From Bradyrhizobium sp. ORS 375 (GTDB taxonomy: Bacteria > Pseudomonadota > Alphaproteobacteria > Rhizobiales > Xanthobacteraceae): 54,138 bases of DNA. The stretch is taken from the NCBI RefSeq assembly GCF_000239775.1, contig NZ_CAFI01000095.1, forward strand, positions 17,646-71,783, given 5' to 3'. Below are positions 7,483 to 16,886 of the stretch, piece after piece. Position 1 is the first letter of the stretch. Each line of letters starts with the position of its first letter. Position numbers and translations under genes: made by a program. The notes beneath the pieces are model-generated. The model made no database searches, had not been told where the DNA came from, and was given only the letters and a program-made list of their open reading frames with translations.

Positions 7483-10400
7483 TCAATGCAGGAGCGGCCT
7501 GCGCAAGTCGAGGGTCATCGGGAATTCATTTGTGCGTTCCTCCGGCGGCATCGCGATTCGTCCGGGAGTGTGGCCGTGATCCTGGAATCGTGCGAGCCGC
7601 CGCGCCTCCGCCTCGTAGGAGTTGATCGGCTTGGTGTCGTAGTTGCGACCGCCGGGATGGGCCACGTGATAGACGCAGCCGCCGAGCGAACGGCCATTCC
7701 AGGTGTCGATCAGGTCGAAGGTCAGCGGCGAATGCACCGGAATGGTCGGATGCAGGCCCGAGGCCGGCTGCCATGCTTTGAACCGAACCGCCGCAACCGC
7801 CTCCGCAGAACGGCCCGTCGAGGTCATCGGCATCCTCCTACCATTGCAGGTGATGAGGTGACGTCCCTCGATGAAGCCTTCAGCCTTCACCTGAAGTCGC
7901 TCCACCGAGGAATCGACATAGCGCACGGTGCCGCCCGCCATGCCCTCCTCGCCCAGCACATGCCACGGCTCCAGCGCCTGGCGCAGCTCCAGGGTCACGC
8001 CGCCATGCTGCACGCGGCCGAAGGTCGGAAAACGGAACTCGAGTTGCGCCTGATACCATTCCGGCGAGAAGTCGTAGCCGGACGAGCGCAGCTCATCCAG
8101 CACATCAAGAAAGTCTTCCCAGATGAAGTGCGGCAGCATGAAACGGTCATGCAGCGCCGTGCCCCAGCGCACGAACCTGCCCTCCTGCGGCTCGCGCCAC
8201 AATTTGGCAATCAGCGCGCGGATGAGCAGTTGCTGTGCCAGCGACATGCGCGGATCGGGCGGCATTTCCAGCGCGCGGAACTCGACCAGACCGAGACGAC
8301 CCGTCGGTCCTTCCGGCGAATACAGCTTGTCGATGCAGATCTCCGAGCGATGCGTGTTGCCGGTGATGTCGACCAGCAGATGCCGGAACAGACGGTCGAC
8401 CAGCCACAGCGGCACGCTTTGCCCTACGGGTGGCACATTCGCGAGTGCGATCTCCAACTCATAAAGACTGTCGTGCCGTGCCTCGTCGATGCGTGGCGCC
8501 TGGCTAGTCGGCCCGATGAACATGCCGGAGAACAAATAAGACAGCGCGGGATGGCGCTGCCAATACAGCACCAGGCTCTTCAACAGATCGGGCCGGCGCA
8601 GGAACGGCGAGTCCGGTGGCGACGAGCCGCCGATCACGACGTGATTGCCGCCGCCGGTGCCGGTGTGACGGCCGTCGATCAGGAAGCGGTTGGCGCCGAG
8701 CCGCACCTTGGCGGCGTCCTCATACAGACCGAAGGTGATGTCCACCGCCTGCCGCCAGCTCTGCGCCGGCTGGATGTTGACCTCGATCACGCCCGGATCG
8801 GGCGTCACCTTGATCACGTCGATGCGCGGATCGAACGGCGGCGCATAACCTTCGACATGAACCTTGATCTGCATCGCCTCGGCCGTCGCTTCAACCGTGG
8901 CGATCAGCTCGAGGTAATCTTCGATGGTTTCGACCGGCGGCATGAACACGCAGAGAATGCCGTCGCGGATCTCCACCGACATCGCGGTGCGCACGCCGAG
9001 CCCGCCCCAGTACTGATACTGAACGTCCTGCTGCGGCTGCGGCGGCCGATCGAGCGCCTTCAGCGGCGGCACCTGCGGCACGATGACGGGCCGTCCCTGC
9101 GCGTAGACGGGCAGCGGGCCGCGCTGCTCCATCGGATCCTGCTCGTGAATATACGGGAAATCTTCCGGTGGAATATAGACCAGCGAGTTGATCGGCAGCC
9201 GCAGGCCGAGCGGCGAGTCGCCGGGGATCAGGAACAATCGCTTACGCCGCAGGCCCCAGCGCTCGCTGCGCCAGCGCTTTGGCTGTGCATTCCAGCGCTG
9301 GATCGGCAGCACGAAGCCGCGCGGAATGTGCAGTCCTTCGTCGAACACGCGGGCCATGCGCGCGCGTTCTTCCGGATCAGCGAGCTTGGAGTCGATGGCA
9401 TCGACATTCTCGGGAAGCGCCGCCTCCTTCTGCAGCCAATGCGCGGGATCCTCAAAGGCGGGCAGCACGTAGTCCGGCTCGAGGCCGAGCGTTTCGGCGG
9501 TCGTATCCAGAAAACGCTCCGCGTCCGCGATGGTGGCCATGCGCGGCCCATCGATGCTGGCGATCAGGTCGGCATTGCGCCAGATCGGCTCGCCGTCCTT
9601 GCGCCAATACAGTCCGAACGCCCAGCGCGGCAGGCTTTCGCCGGGATACCACTTGCCCTGACCATAATGCAGCAGACCGCCCGGCGCGAAGCGCGCGCGC
9701 AGCCGCCGGATCAGGCTGTCGGCGAGGCCGCGTTTGGTCGGCCCCACCGCGGCCGTATTCCATTCTGCGGACTCCATGTCGTCGATCGAGACGAAGGTCG
9801 GCTCGCCACCCATCGTCAGCCTGACGTCATGGGCCGCGAGGTCGGCGTCGACCGCTTCGCCGAGACGGTCGAGCTTGTCCCACGATTCATCGGAGAACGG
9901 CCGCGTGATCCGCGGCGCTTCGCGGATACGCTTCACGTTCATCTCGAACGCGAAGTCAACCTCGGCAATTCCGGCACTGCCGCTGATTGGCGCGGCCGAG
10001 TGATAATGCGGCGTCGCCGCCACCGGAATATGGCCTTCGCCGGCGAGCATGCCGGACGTGACGTCAAAGCCGATCCATCCAGCACCGGGCAGATAGACCT
10101 CGGCCCAGGCATGCAGGTCGGTGAAGTCGCTCTCGACCTCGACCGGCCCCTCCACCGGATCGATGTCGGGTCGGAGTTGAATCAAATAGCCGGAGACGAA
10201 GCGCGCGGCGAGCCCAAGATGGCGCAGCGTCTGGATCAGCAGCCAGGCGGAGTCGCGACAGGAGCCCGCGGCGGAGGACAGCGTCTCCTCCGGCGTCTGA
10301 ACGCCAGGCTCCATACGGATGATATAACGAATCTTTTTCTGCAACTGGGCATTGAGATCGACCAGGTAGTTGACGGTGTTGTCGGCCGCGCGCGGAACAG

Positions 10401-10797
10401 ACTTCAAGTACTCCGCGAACAAGGGCCCCGGCTCGATCGTTTCGAGATAGGGCGCGAGTTCCGTTCTCAGTCCCTCCGGGTAGGCGAAGGGAAAGCTGTC
10501 GGCATACGGCTCGACGAAGAAATCGAACGGATTGATCACGGTCATCTGCGCCGTGAAATCCACCTCGATTTTGAGTTCGTTCACCTTCTCAGGAAAAACG
10601 TAGCGCGCCAGCCAGTTGCCCTGCGGATCCTGCTGCCAGTTCACGAAATGGTTGGATGGCGTGACCTTGAGCGAATAGCTCAGAACCGGCGTCCTGGTAT
10701 GTGGTGCAGGACGGAGACGGATGGTCTGTGGGCCGAGTCCGACCGGACGATCATACTTGTAATGGGTGACGTGATGTAATGCGACGTAGATTGACAC
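7483..10797 (-). CDS. Transglutaminase / DUF2126 putative amidoligase fusion protein
   Basis: 1104 residues from the GTG at 10797, preferred over an ATG at 10836 because the family N-terminus reads [18 protein letters not shown]. Residues 1-290 are a transglutaminase-like domain with Cys180 ([10 protein letters not shown]), His229 (DLHAWAEVY) and Asp245 (GFDVTSG). The rest is DUF2126, which family knowledge assigns to glutamine-synthetase-like amidoligases ([44 protein letters not shown]). First gene of the operon with the ATP-grasp/alpha-E fusion and a second transglutaminase. The set is predicted to make or trim an isopeptide-linked product; the product is unknown. The family is widespread in Proteobacteria. 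Confidence 0.88.
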   Translation of the reverse strand: MSIYVALHHVTHYKYDRPVGLGPQTIRLRPAPHTRTPVLSYSLKVTPSNHFVNWQQDPQGNWLARYVFPEKVNELKIEVDFTAQMTVINPFDFFVEPYADSFPFAYPEGLRTELAPYLETIEPGPLFAEYLKSVPRAADNTVNYLVDLNAQLQKKIRYIIRMEPGVQTPEETLSSAAGSCRDSAWLLIQTLRHLGLAARFVSGYLIQLRPDIDPVEGPVEVESDFTDLHAWAEVYLPGAGWIGFDVTSGMLAGEGHIPVAATPHYHSAAPISGSAGIAEVDFAFEMNVKRIREAPRITRPFSDESWDKLDRLGEAVDADLAAHDVRLTMGGEPTFVSIDDMESAEWNTAAVGPTKRGLADSLIRRLRARFAPGGLLHYGQGKWYPGESLPRWAFGLYWRKDGEPIWRNADLIASIDGPRMATIADAERFLDTTAETLGLEPDYVLPAFEDPAHWLQKEAALPENVDAIDSKLADPEERARMARVFDEGLHIPRGFVLPIQRWNAQPKRWRSERWGLRRKRLFLIPGDSPLGLRLPINSLVYIPPEDFPYIHEQDPMEQRGPLPVYAQGRPVIVPQVPPLKALDRPPQPQQDVQYQYWGGLGVRTAMSVEIRDGILCVFMPPVETIEDYLELIATVEATAEAMQIKVHVEGYAPPFDPRIDVIKVTPDPGVIEVNIQPAQSWRQAVDITFGLYEDAAKVRLGANRFLIDGRHTGTGGGNHVVIGGSSPPDSPFLRRPDLLKSLVLYWQRHPALSYLFSGMFIGPTSQAPRIDEARHDSLYELEIALANVPPVGQSVPLWLVDRLFRHLLVDITGNTHRSEICIDKLYSPEGPTGRLGLVEFRALEMPPDPRMSLAQQLLIRALIAKLWREPQEGRFVRWGTALHDRFMLPHFIWEDFLDVLDELRSSGYDFSPEWYQAQLEFRFPTFGRVQHGGVTLELRQALEPWHVLGEEGMAGGTVRYVDSSVERLQVKAEGFIEGRHLITCNGRRMPMTSTGRSAEAVAAVRFKAWQPASGLHPTIPVHSPLTFDLIDTWNGRSLGGCVYHVAHPGGRNYDTKPINSYEAEARRLARFQDHGHTPGRIAMPPEERTNEFPMTLDLRRPLLH

Positions 10798-11233
10798 GTG
10801 GCTTCGGAGCTCCAGCAACTTTTTTGAGCAGAACATTGCCGTGCTCAGGGATCAAGCACTAACAAAGGGCACAGCTGCCTATTGAACTATCCTAAGCCCG
10901 AAACCCGTCATTCAGGACGACTTCCGCTCCCATCCCGCCCCGATCAAGTGTCCCCACTGCACGCACCGGTCGCTTTTTCGACGGCAACGCGACCCAATCC
11001 CGCCGCGTCGTGAAGAACGGGAGAAGAACAAACAACTCATTCGCTCCCCGTTCCCTGGGAGTTGTCCACAGGTAGACATACAAATGCTCACGGAAGATTG
11101 ACCACTTTGCCATATCTGGGGTTAACCCCGAAAATTGAACTAACAAGAACTAATAGCGTTGCACCCGCCGCAATCGCTTGATAGCTCGACTACACGTGCT
11201 ATTTAGGACGCCCATTGCCAAAAGGAGAATCAA
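10798..11233. other. Divergent intergenic region
   Basis: This 436-bp gap separates the minus-strand amidoligase operon from the plus-strand small basic gene and should hold promoters for both. It contains a perfect 12-bp palindrome GGGGTTAACCCC at 11118-11129 and a sigma-70-like promoter at 11178-11205. A minus-strand open frame of 84 codons (10892-11146) has no recognisable features and is not called. Confidence 0.5.
11178..11205 (+). promoter_or_regulatory. Candidate sigma-70-type promoter
   Basis: TTGATA at 11178-11183 and TATTTA at 11200-11205 are 16 bp apart. They end 28 bp before the GTG start of the small basic gene. The match is by eye only. Confidence 0.4.
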
Positions 11234-11431
11234 GTGGCGAAGACAGCTAAGAAGGCAGCTACCAAGAAGTTGGCGCGCAAGCCCTATACGCCGGCCGACA
11301 TCAAGCTGCTGAAGCAGCACTCGAAGTCCAAGACCCCGGTTGCCAAGATCGCCAAGGCGATGAAGCGAACCGAGGGCTCGCTGCGTCAGAAGGCTCTGGC
11401 GCTGGGCATCGGGCTCGGCCACCAGCGGTAA
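11234..11431 (+). CDS. Small Lys-rich basic protein, possible DNA binding
   Basis: 65 residues from a GTG start with a strong AAAGGAGAA about 8 bases upstream. Residues 1-17 are Lys/Ala-rich (AKTAKKAATKKLARK). Residues 18-65 form a helix-turn-helix-like segment (YTPADIKLLKQHSKSKTPVAKIAKAMKRTEGSLRQKALALGIGL) resembling SANT/Myb-like or Gcr-type helices. Similar small proteins are common in Rhizobiales. The N-terminal tail and high charge suggest nucleic-acid binding, which is inference. It stands alone between the amidoligase operon and the dehydratase gene. The antisense frame over it is a shadow. Confidence 0.75.
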   Translation: MAKTAKKAATKKLARKPYTPADIKLLKQHSKSKTPVAKIAKAMKRTEGSLRQKALALGIGLGHQR

Positions 11432-11580
11432 AATCGTTCGGCGCCGCTGTCGCGCGCGTCGGCGCGGCTGGCCGCAGGCGCTGCCAACCGTCCGCGCTGC
11501 CAGCAAATGGCGGCGCACCACCTGTCATCTGATCGCAGTTGCGATCCAGTCTCAGCTACGTGTGATCTCAGCTGTGATCA

Positions 11581-11607
11581 GATGCCGGCCGCAAAGCAGC
11601 CGGCATC
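11581..11607. terminator. Perfect 9-bp inverted repeat between convergent genes
   Basis: GATGCCGGC (11581-11589) pairs with GCCGGCATC (11599-11607) across a 9-base loop. It lies 32 bp beyond the stop of the minus-strand dehydratase gene and 150 bp beyond the small basic gene. No T-run follows on either strand, so intrinsic termination is uncertain. A second palindrome, GATCGCAGTTGCGATC, lies at 11531-11546. Confidence 0.4.
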
Positions 11608-11638
11608 GGCGGGTTCCACAGGCGAAGAGCTGAATCAG

Positions 11639-13162
11639 CTACATCGTGGCGCCGAGCACCCAGGGGGCGAACTCGGCCCCGCCGAAATCGAAGCTCTCGC
11701 TCTTGGTCGGCTGGCCCGACGCGGTCTTCAAGATCAGATCGAAGATGCGCTGGCCGCACTCCTGCACGCTCTCCTGACCTTCGAGGATCGTGCCGCAGTT
11801 GACGTCCATGTCGTCTTCCATCCGCTTGTACATCGGCGTGTTGGTGGCGAGCTTGATCGACGGCGCCGGCTTGCAGCCGAACACGCTGCCGCGGCCGGTG
11901 GTGAAGCAGACAAGATTCGCGCCGCCGGCCACCTGCCCCGTCGCGGCGACGGGATCGTAGCCGGGCGTATCCATGAACACGAAGCCCTTCTTGGTGACGG
12001 CTTCGGCATAATGCAGCACATCGACCAGATTGGTGCTGCCGGCCTTGGCCATCGCGCCGAGCGACTTCTCGAGGATGGTGGTCAGACCACCGGCCTTGTT
12101 GCCCGGGCTCGGGTTGGCATTCATCTCCGCGCCTTCACGCGCGGTATAGTCCTCCCACCAGCGCATCAGGGAGACCAGCTTCTCGCCGACCTCGCGGCTG
12201 ACGGCACGCCGGGTCAGCAGATGCTCGGCGCCGTACGTCTCGGGTGTTTCCGACAAGATGACCGTGCCACCATGTCGTACCACGAGATCGCTGGCCGCAC
12301 CGAGCGCCGGGTTGGCCGAGATGCCCGAGTAGCCGTCGGAGCCGCCACATTGCAGGGCGACCGTGAGCTCGCTGGCCGGGACGGTCTCGCGCCGGACGTT
12401 GTTGGCGTCAGCCAGTGCTTCCTTGACGAAGGCGATGCCCGCCTCGACGGTCTTTCGGGTGCCGCCGACCTCCTGGATGTCCAGCGCGCGCAGGCGGCCG
12501 GCGAGCTTCTGCTCCTCCATCAGCCCGCCGATCTGATTGACCTCGCAGCCGAGCCCGAGGACGATCACCGCGGAAAAGTTCGCGTGCCGCGCGTAGCCGC
12601 CGAGGGTTCGCCGCAACAGCTTCAGCGGCTCATCGAGCGTCATGCCGCAGCCGGTCTTGTGCGTGAGCGCGACGACGCCGTCGACATTGGGATAGTCGGC
12701 GAGCGGATTGTCCCCGGTGAACGGATTCTTCTTGAAGACGTCGGCGACCAGGCTCGCGACATGCGCGCTGCAGTTCACCGAGGTCAGAATGCCGATGTAG
12801 TTGCGGGTCGCAACGCGGCCGTCGGGCCGTCGAATGCCCTCGAAGGTCGCGGGGAGATCGAAATTGGGCGTCGGCTTGACGTCGACGCCATAGGCGTAGT
12901 CCTTGGCGAAATCGCCCATCTCGCAGTTCTGCGTATGAACATGCTGCCCCGGAGCGATCGGCGCGGTGGCGAAGCCGATGATCTGACCGTAACGGCGGAT
13001 CGGCTCGCCCTGCGCAATCGGCCGCACTGCGACCTTATGCCCCGCCGGAATGCGGTCGAGCGTGACCACGCCGTCGGCCACGGCGAGCCCGGGCGGCAGA
13101 CTGGCGCGCGCGATCAGCACGCTGTCTTCGGGATGGAGCCGGATCACGGGGGCGGGAGCCAT
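11639..13162 (-). CDS. UxaA/GarD-family sugar-acid dehydratase
   Basis: 507 residues, full length for the family. Residues 1-75 form the SAF-like N-terminal domain (VIRLHPEDSVLIARASLPPG). The rest is the altronate/galactarate dehydratase core: DGRVATRNYIGILTSVNCSAHVA, VDGVVALTHKTGCGM, GLGCEVNQI, ALQCGGSDGYSGISANPALGAASDL, SETPETYGAEHLL, CFTTGRGSVFGCKPAPSIKLATN, DDMDVNCGTIL. The conserved Cys and His agree with an Fe2+-dependent dehydratase. UxaA makes 2-keto-3-deoxygluconate and GarD makes 5-keto-4-deoxyglucarate; the sequence alone does not decide. An HpcH/HpaI aldolase gene next to it would suit the GarD type (GarD then GarL). Same-strand neighbours are the aldolase and an Ldh-family oxidoreductase. 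Confidence 0.8.
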   Translation of the reverse strand: MAPAPVIRLHPEDSVLIARASLPPGLAVADGVVTLDRIPAGHKVAVRPIAQGEPIRRYGQIIGFATAPIAPGQHVHTQNCEMGDFAKDYAYGVDVKPTPNFDLPATFEGIRRPDGRVATRNYIGILTSVNCSAHVASLVADVFKKNPFTGDNPLADYPNVDGVVALTHKTGCGMTLDEPLKLLRRTLGGYARHANFSAVIVLGLGCEVNQIGGLMEEQKLAGRLRALDIQEVGGTRKTVEAGIAFVKEALADANNVRRETVPASELTVALQCGGSDGYSGISANPALGAASDLVVRHGGTVILSETPETYGAEHLLTRRAVSREVGEKLVSLMRWWEDYTAREGAEMNANPSPGNKAGGLTTILEKSLGAMAKAGSTNLVDVLHYAEAVTKKGFVFMDTPGYDPVAATGQVAGGANLVCFTTGRGSVFGCKPAPSIKLATNTPMYKRMEDDMDVNCGTILEGQESVQECGQRIFDLILKTASGQPTKSESFDFGGAEFAPWVLGATM

Positions 13163-13268
13163 GGCAGTTTCTCTCGTTTGAACAGATCGATCGCAAACAG
13201 ACCTGCGAATAGCGGGTGGCGGATAGGAATGGATCTCCTATCCGCTACTCCCTATTCACCATTCACCC

Positions 13269-14048
13269 TCAGGCCTTGCCGCCGGAGTCCTTGCGCGTCT
13301 GGGCAACCTGCTGACGCGCATAGACCTGCATCAGGCCGACCTCGTTCGACAAGGTCACCAGCTTGAAGCCCATGTTGATGGCACGTGCCGCACCCTCGGC
13401 GCCGCTGCAATGAATGCCGGGATTGAGGCCGCGCTTGCCGCATTCCTTGACGATCTTCTCGTAGATCTTGAGGATCTCCGGCTCATCGCGGTCGAGCTTC
13501 GGCACGAGACCGTAGGAAAAGCCGAGATCGGACGGGCCGATATAGACGCCGTCGATGCCCTCGACGTCGAGAATCGCCTCCATGTTCTCGACCGCCGTCT
13601 TGGTCTCCATCATCGGCAGCAGCACGATCTCGTCATTGGCGGTCTTCTGGTACTCGCCCGCGCCGCCATACATGCCCGAGCGGATCGGTCCATTCGAGCG
13701 CACGCCCTTCGGCGGATACTTGGAATAAGACACAAGATTGCGCGCTTCCTGCGGCGTGTTGACCATCGGGCAGATCACGCCATAGGCGCCACCGTCGAGC
13801 ACCTTGCCGATGATGCCGGGCTCGTTCCACGGCACGCGCACCATCGGTGTGACCGGATGGCCGTGCATCGCCTGGAAGCACTGCACCATGGACAGATAGT
13901 CCTGGACGCCATGCTGCATGTCCACGGTGACGCTGTCGAAGCCGCACTGCGCCACGACCTCCGCGGAAAACCCCGAGGGGATCGCGAGCCAGGCATTCAC
14001 CACCGCTTTGCCTTCGGCCCAGAGCTGCTTGACCTTATTGTTCGCCAC
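13269..14048 (-). CDS. HpcH/HpaI-family class II pyruvate aldolase
   Basis: 259 residues, usual length. Active-site residues are visible: His46 (VDMQHG), Arg71 (VRVPWNEP), metal ligands Glu148 (MMETKTAVENME) and Asp174 (IGPSDLG). By family it cleaves 4-hydroxy-2-oxo acids into pyruvate and an aldehyde with a divalent metal. Two roles are plausible. It may be HpaI for 2,4-dihydroxyhept-2-ene-1,7-dioate from the hpa operon across the divergent promoter. Or it may be a GarL-like 5-keto-4-deoxyglucarate aldolase paired with the neighbouring dehydratase. No other aldolase is present in the window, so one enzyme may serve both. Confidence 0.85.
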   Translation of the reverse strand: MANNKVKQLWAEGKAVVNAWLAIPSGFSAEVVAQCGFDSVTVDMQHGVQDYLSMVQCFQAMHGHPVTPMVRVPWNEPGIIGKVLDGGAYGVICPMVNTPQEARNLVSYSKYPPKGVRSNGPIRSGMYGGAGEYQKTANDEIVLLPMMETKTAVENMEAILDVEGIDGVYIGPSDLGFSYGLVPKLDRDEPEILKIYEKIVKECGKRGLNPGIHCSGAEGAARAINMGFKLVTLSNEVGLMQVYARQQVAQTRKDSGGKA

Positions 14049-14181
14049 GACTGCGTTTCCTTCCCTTGTTGTTCAGATCGAACTGAATTGATCGATGTCT
14101 ATCGATTCTGACCACGACGGCAATGCTGCGACATGGACCAGCCGCAGTTGCACTCCGTCGCGTTTGAAGATCACGATTCCA

Positions 14182-15267
14182 TCACGAGGCCGCCCGCTGA
14201 ATGCTTGCTTCGCTGACCCCCACCTCGCGCGCGGTGCTCACGATCGCCGCCCAGGTATCGTCGGGCAGAGGCACGCCGTTGGCGGTACGATCGGCCCGCA
14301 TCTTGCGCTCGACGTCGCCCGGCACCAGCACCTGATCGACGCCGGCCACTGGCTTCGTCTCCCGGATGAAATCCGTGTAGCGGGTGATCTCTCCATCGAA
14401 GACGTTGGCCGGATCGACCACCTTCGGATCGATGTAGATCGCAAGCATGCCGTTGGCGAAGCGGCGGCCGGATGAGGTCGCACCGGTGCCGGTCAGGGCG
14501 CCGCCCAGCAATTCGCAAATGAAGGCGAGGCCAGAGCCCTTGTGCTCGCCGAAGGCGCGGATCGCACCGGTCCCCTTGGTGTGGTCGCGGGGGCCTTCCG
14601 CCTCATAGGGTCCGTAGAGCACCGCCGGGTCCTCGCTCAGCGTGCCGTCGGCATCGACCAACGCGCCCTTCGGCAGCTTCTTGCCACCGCGGCTTGCCAC
14701 CAGCACCTTGCCCTCGGCGACGATCGAGGTCGCGAAATCCAGCACGATCGGGTCCTGGCCCTGCCGCGGAATGCCGACACAGTATGGCGCGGTGGAGAAT
14801 CGCTTCTCGACACCGCCAAAGGGCGCCACCAGCAGCGAGCCCGCAGCGTTGACGAAATGGACCGACACCAGGCCTTCCGCCGCGGCCATTTCGGCCCAGT
14901 CGCCGACGCGGCCGAGATGGCCCGAATTGCGCAACGCCAGCGCAGCCAGGCCACTTCTCTTGCAGCGCTCGATGCCGATCTTCACGGCCTGTGGCGTCAC
15001 GGTCTGGCCGTAGCCGAACTTGCCGTCGACCACCACCAGCGAGGGTGTATCGACCACGACCTCGGCGGTCTGGTTGGGCACGACCGAACCCATCTTCTGC
15101 CAGCGGATGTACACCGGCACCCGGATCACACCATGGCTGTCATGCCCGGTCAGATTCGCTGTCGTAAGGTATGTGGCGATCCGGCGAGCCTCCTCGGGTG
15201 AGGAGTGAGCATGTTCGAAGACGTCGGCAACGAAATCGATTAGACGTTCAACCTTGATTGTGACCAT
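14182..15267 (-). CDS. Ldh-family NAD(P)-dependent oxidoreductase (malate/lactate/ureidoglycolate type)
   Basis: 361 residues. Family motifs are clear: NLTGHDSHGVIRVP at about residue 40, VVDGKFGYGQTVTPQAV, NSGHLGRVGDWAEMAA, GGVEKRFSTAPYCVGIPRQG, ATSIVAEGKV and GEHKGSGLAFICELLGG. By family these enzymes reduce 2-oxo acids or oxidise 2-hydroxy acids (YiaK, AllD, Mdh types) with a fold unlike classical LDH. It lies 133 bp upstream of the aldolase gene and downstream of hpaR on the same strand. It might reduce an aldolase product such as a semialdehyde or keto-acid, but the substrate is not determinable. Confidence 0.82.
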   Translation of the reverse strand: MVTIKVERLIDFVADVFEHAHSSPEEARRIATYLTTANLTGHDSHGVIRVPVYIRWQKMGSVVPNQTAEVVVDTPSLVVVDGKFGYGQTVTPQAVKIGIERCKRSGLAALALRNSGHLGRVGDWAEMAAAEGLVSVHFVNAAGSLLVAPFGGVEKRFSTAPYCVGIPRQGQDPIVLDFATSIVAEGKVLVASRGGKKLPKGALVDADGTLSEDPAVLYGPYEAEGPRDHTKGTGAIRAFGEHKGSGLAFICELLGGALTGTGATSSGRRFANGMLAIYIDPKVVDPANVFDGEITRYTDFIRETKPVAGVDQVLVPGDVERKMRADRTANGVPLPDDTWAAIVSTAREVGVSEASIQRAAS

Positions 15268-15433
15268 GGCAACTCGCGGGTTCGATCAGCATGCGAAGCA
15301 GAGTTAGCATGGATTGCCATGCCTGCGACGCACGCCCTCTCCGCTCGACTGCATCGCTTCTTATCAAACTGTTGAAGTGACTGCCAAGCACGAGGACTGA
15401 TCAGGCCCGAATTTGCGCGGGGTCTGCACGATG

Positions 15434-15940
15434 TCATTCATCGGCATCCACATCCGTCTCGCCATCAGTCCCTATGCTCTGCTCCAGCTCGTCCAGCATT
15501 TTGTGCAGCGCGGCAAGCTTGCGCGCGCCATAACGGCGGGCAATCGAGGCATAGATTGCCTCGGAGTTCGGCGCGACCTGCGCAATCAGCTTCAAACCTT
15601 TTGTTGAAATCGACAGCACGCCCCTGCGCAGGTCGCGCGCGTCTGTTTCGCGCGCGATCAGGCCGCGTGCCTCGAGATCCCGCAGGATTCGCGACAGGCT
15701 GGGACCGAGCAGGAAGGCGACACGCGCCAACTCCGTCACCTCGATGGCATCGACCGCTGCCAAGGCGCGCAGAATCCTCCACTGCTGCTCGGTCAGCCCG
15801 TGCGCGCGCAGATTGGGACGAAACTGCCGCATGACCGCCTCGCGCGCCCTCAGCAGCGCCATCGGCAGCGACTGCGAGAAGTCGCGCATCGGCACCTTGC
15901 GCGCATCCTTCGTGCCCTTCGCCTTGCTCTCGCTCATCAT
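15434..15940 (-). CDS. hpaR: MarR-family regulator of homoprotocatechuate degradation, HpaR type
   Basis: 168 residues. The segment FSQSLPMALLRAREAVMRQFRPNLRAHGLTEQQWRILRAL is the characteristic HpaR signature. It is followed by a winged helix (EVTELARVAFLLGPSLSRILRDLEARGLIAR, with the DARDLRRGVLSIS wing) and a C-terminal dimerisation helix. A second ATG one codon later is equally possible. By family HpaR represses the meta-cleavage operon and its own gene until homoprotocatechuate or a related aromatic binds. It is divergent from hpaH, with 115 bp between the starts. A perfect palindrome sits in that gap. Confidence 0.88.
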   Translation of the reverse strand: MMSESKAKGTKDARKVPMRDFSQSLPMALLRAREAVMRQFRPNLRAHGLTEQQWRILRALAAVDAIEVTELARVAFLLGPSLSRILRDLEARGLIARETDARDLRRGVLSISTKGLKLIAQVAPNSEAIYASIARRYGARKLAALHKMLDELEQSIGTDGETDVDADE

Positions 15941-16004
15941 CCCCTCTGGCAGGCCCCGATTATTTGCACTGCAGCAATCACGGTTTCGGTTTGCCGCCAG
16001 AAAC

Positions 16005-16016
16005 TTAACATGTTAA
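16005..16016. promoter_or_regulatory. Candidate HpaR operator
   Basis: Perfect 12-bp palindrome TTAACATGTTAA, 40 bp upstream of hpaH and 65 bp upstream of hpaR. Its size, AT-rich arms and place between a MarR-type regulator and its divergent operon match usual MarR operators. Binding by HpaR is inference. Confidence 0.6.
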
Positions 16017-16055
16017 TCAACTGCCGCCATCCTTTTTCCTGCGGGGGTACGTCTC

Positions 16056-16862
16056 ATGCCGCTGTCGAGCGATCAGATTCACAGCTGCGCCATTCGCCTG
16101 GATCAAGCGGAAAAATCTCGCCGTCAGATCCGGCAGCTGTCCCAGGAGCATCCGGACATCACGATCGCCGACGCCTACGCGATCCAGAAGGCGTGGATCG
16201 AGATCAAGGTGTCCGAGGGGCGCGTCATCAAGGGTCACAAGATCGGGCTGACCTCGAAGGCGATGCAGAGCGCGCTCAACATCGACGAGCCGGACTCCGG
16301 CGTGCTGCTCGACGACATGTTCTTTGCCGACGGCGGTCTCGTGCCGTCCGACCGCTTCATCGCGACGCGGATCGAGGCCGAGCTCGCCTTTGTCATGAAG
16401 CACCGGCTCGCTGGACCGGACTGCACCCTGTTCGACGTGCTCAACGCAACCGACTTCGTCGTGCCGGCGCTCGAAATCCTCGATACGCGGATCGAGCGGG
16501 TCGATCCGCAGACCAAGGCGACGCGCAAGATCTTCGACACGATCGCCGACAACGCGGCGAACGCCGGCATCGTGCTCGGCGGCCGGCCGTTGCGGCCGCT
16601 CGACACCGACCTGCGCTGGGTCGGCGCGCTCTGCTATAGGAACGGCCAGTTGGAAGAGACCGGACTGGCCGCCGGCGTCCTGAACAACCCAGCGACAGCC
16701 GTCGCCTGGCTCGCCAACAAGATCTCAGCGCAAGGCCTTGCTCTCGAGCCAGGCCAAGTGGTCCTCGCCGGCTCGTTCATCCGGCCGATCGAGGCGCGCA
16801 AGGGCGACACGATCCAGGCCGACTATGGCCCTTATGGAACGGTGAGCTGCTACTTCGCCTGA
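16056..16862 (+). CDS. hpaH: 2-oxo-hept-4-ene-1,7-dioate hydratase
   Basis: 268 residues, the usual length. The sequence matches the HpaH/MhpD hydratase family: ADAYAIQKAWIEIKVSEGRVIKGHKIGLTSKAMQ, DSGVLLDDMFF, RIEAELAFVMKHRL, DFVVPALEILDTRIE, DNAANAGIVLGGRP, FIRPIEARKGDTI. The reaction adds water to 2-oxohept-4-ene-1,7-dioate and gives the 2,4-dihydroxy acid that HpaI cleaves. It is the first gene of the plus-strand operon hpaH-hpaF-hpaE-FAH-ThDP enzyme and lies directly behind the putative HpaR operator. A GGGGG-containing stretch precedes the ATG. Confidence 0.88.
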   Translation: MPLSSDQIHSCAIRLDQAEKSRRQIRQLSQEHPDITIADAYAIQKAWIEIKVSEGRVIKGHKIGLTSKAMQSALNIDEPDSGVLLDDMFFADGGLVPSDRFIATRIEAELAFVMKHRLAGPDCTLFDVLNATDFVVPALEILDTRIERVDPQTKATRKIFDTIADNAANAGIVLGGRPLRPLDTDLRWVGALCYRNGQLEETGLAAGVLNNPATAVAWLANKISAQGLALEPGQVVLAGSFIRPIEARKGDTIQADYGPYGTVSCYFA

Positions 16863-16886
16863 CGCCTGCACCGGAGCGACCATCCC

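Noticed and set aside
4966-10779. A plus-strand open frame of about 1900 codons running opposite the amidoligase operon
   Set aside because: Its product is Arg/His/Gln-rich without domains, and the opposite strand codes for three well-recognised proteins with intact motifs. It is the usual antisense shadow in GC-rich DNA.
11062-11070. TTGTCCACA, one mismatch from a DnaA-box consensus
   Set aside because: A single imperfect site without clusters, AT-rich unwinding region or replication genes nearby is not evidence of an origin.
10892-11146. Minus-strand frame of 84 codons between the amidoligase operon and the small basic gene
   Set aside because: No recognisable domain, no good ribosome-binding site, and it lies in a divergent gap where promoters are expected.
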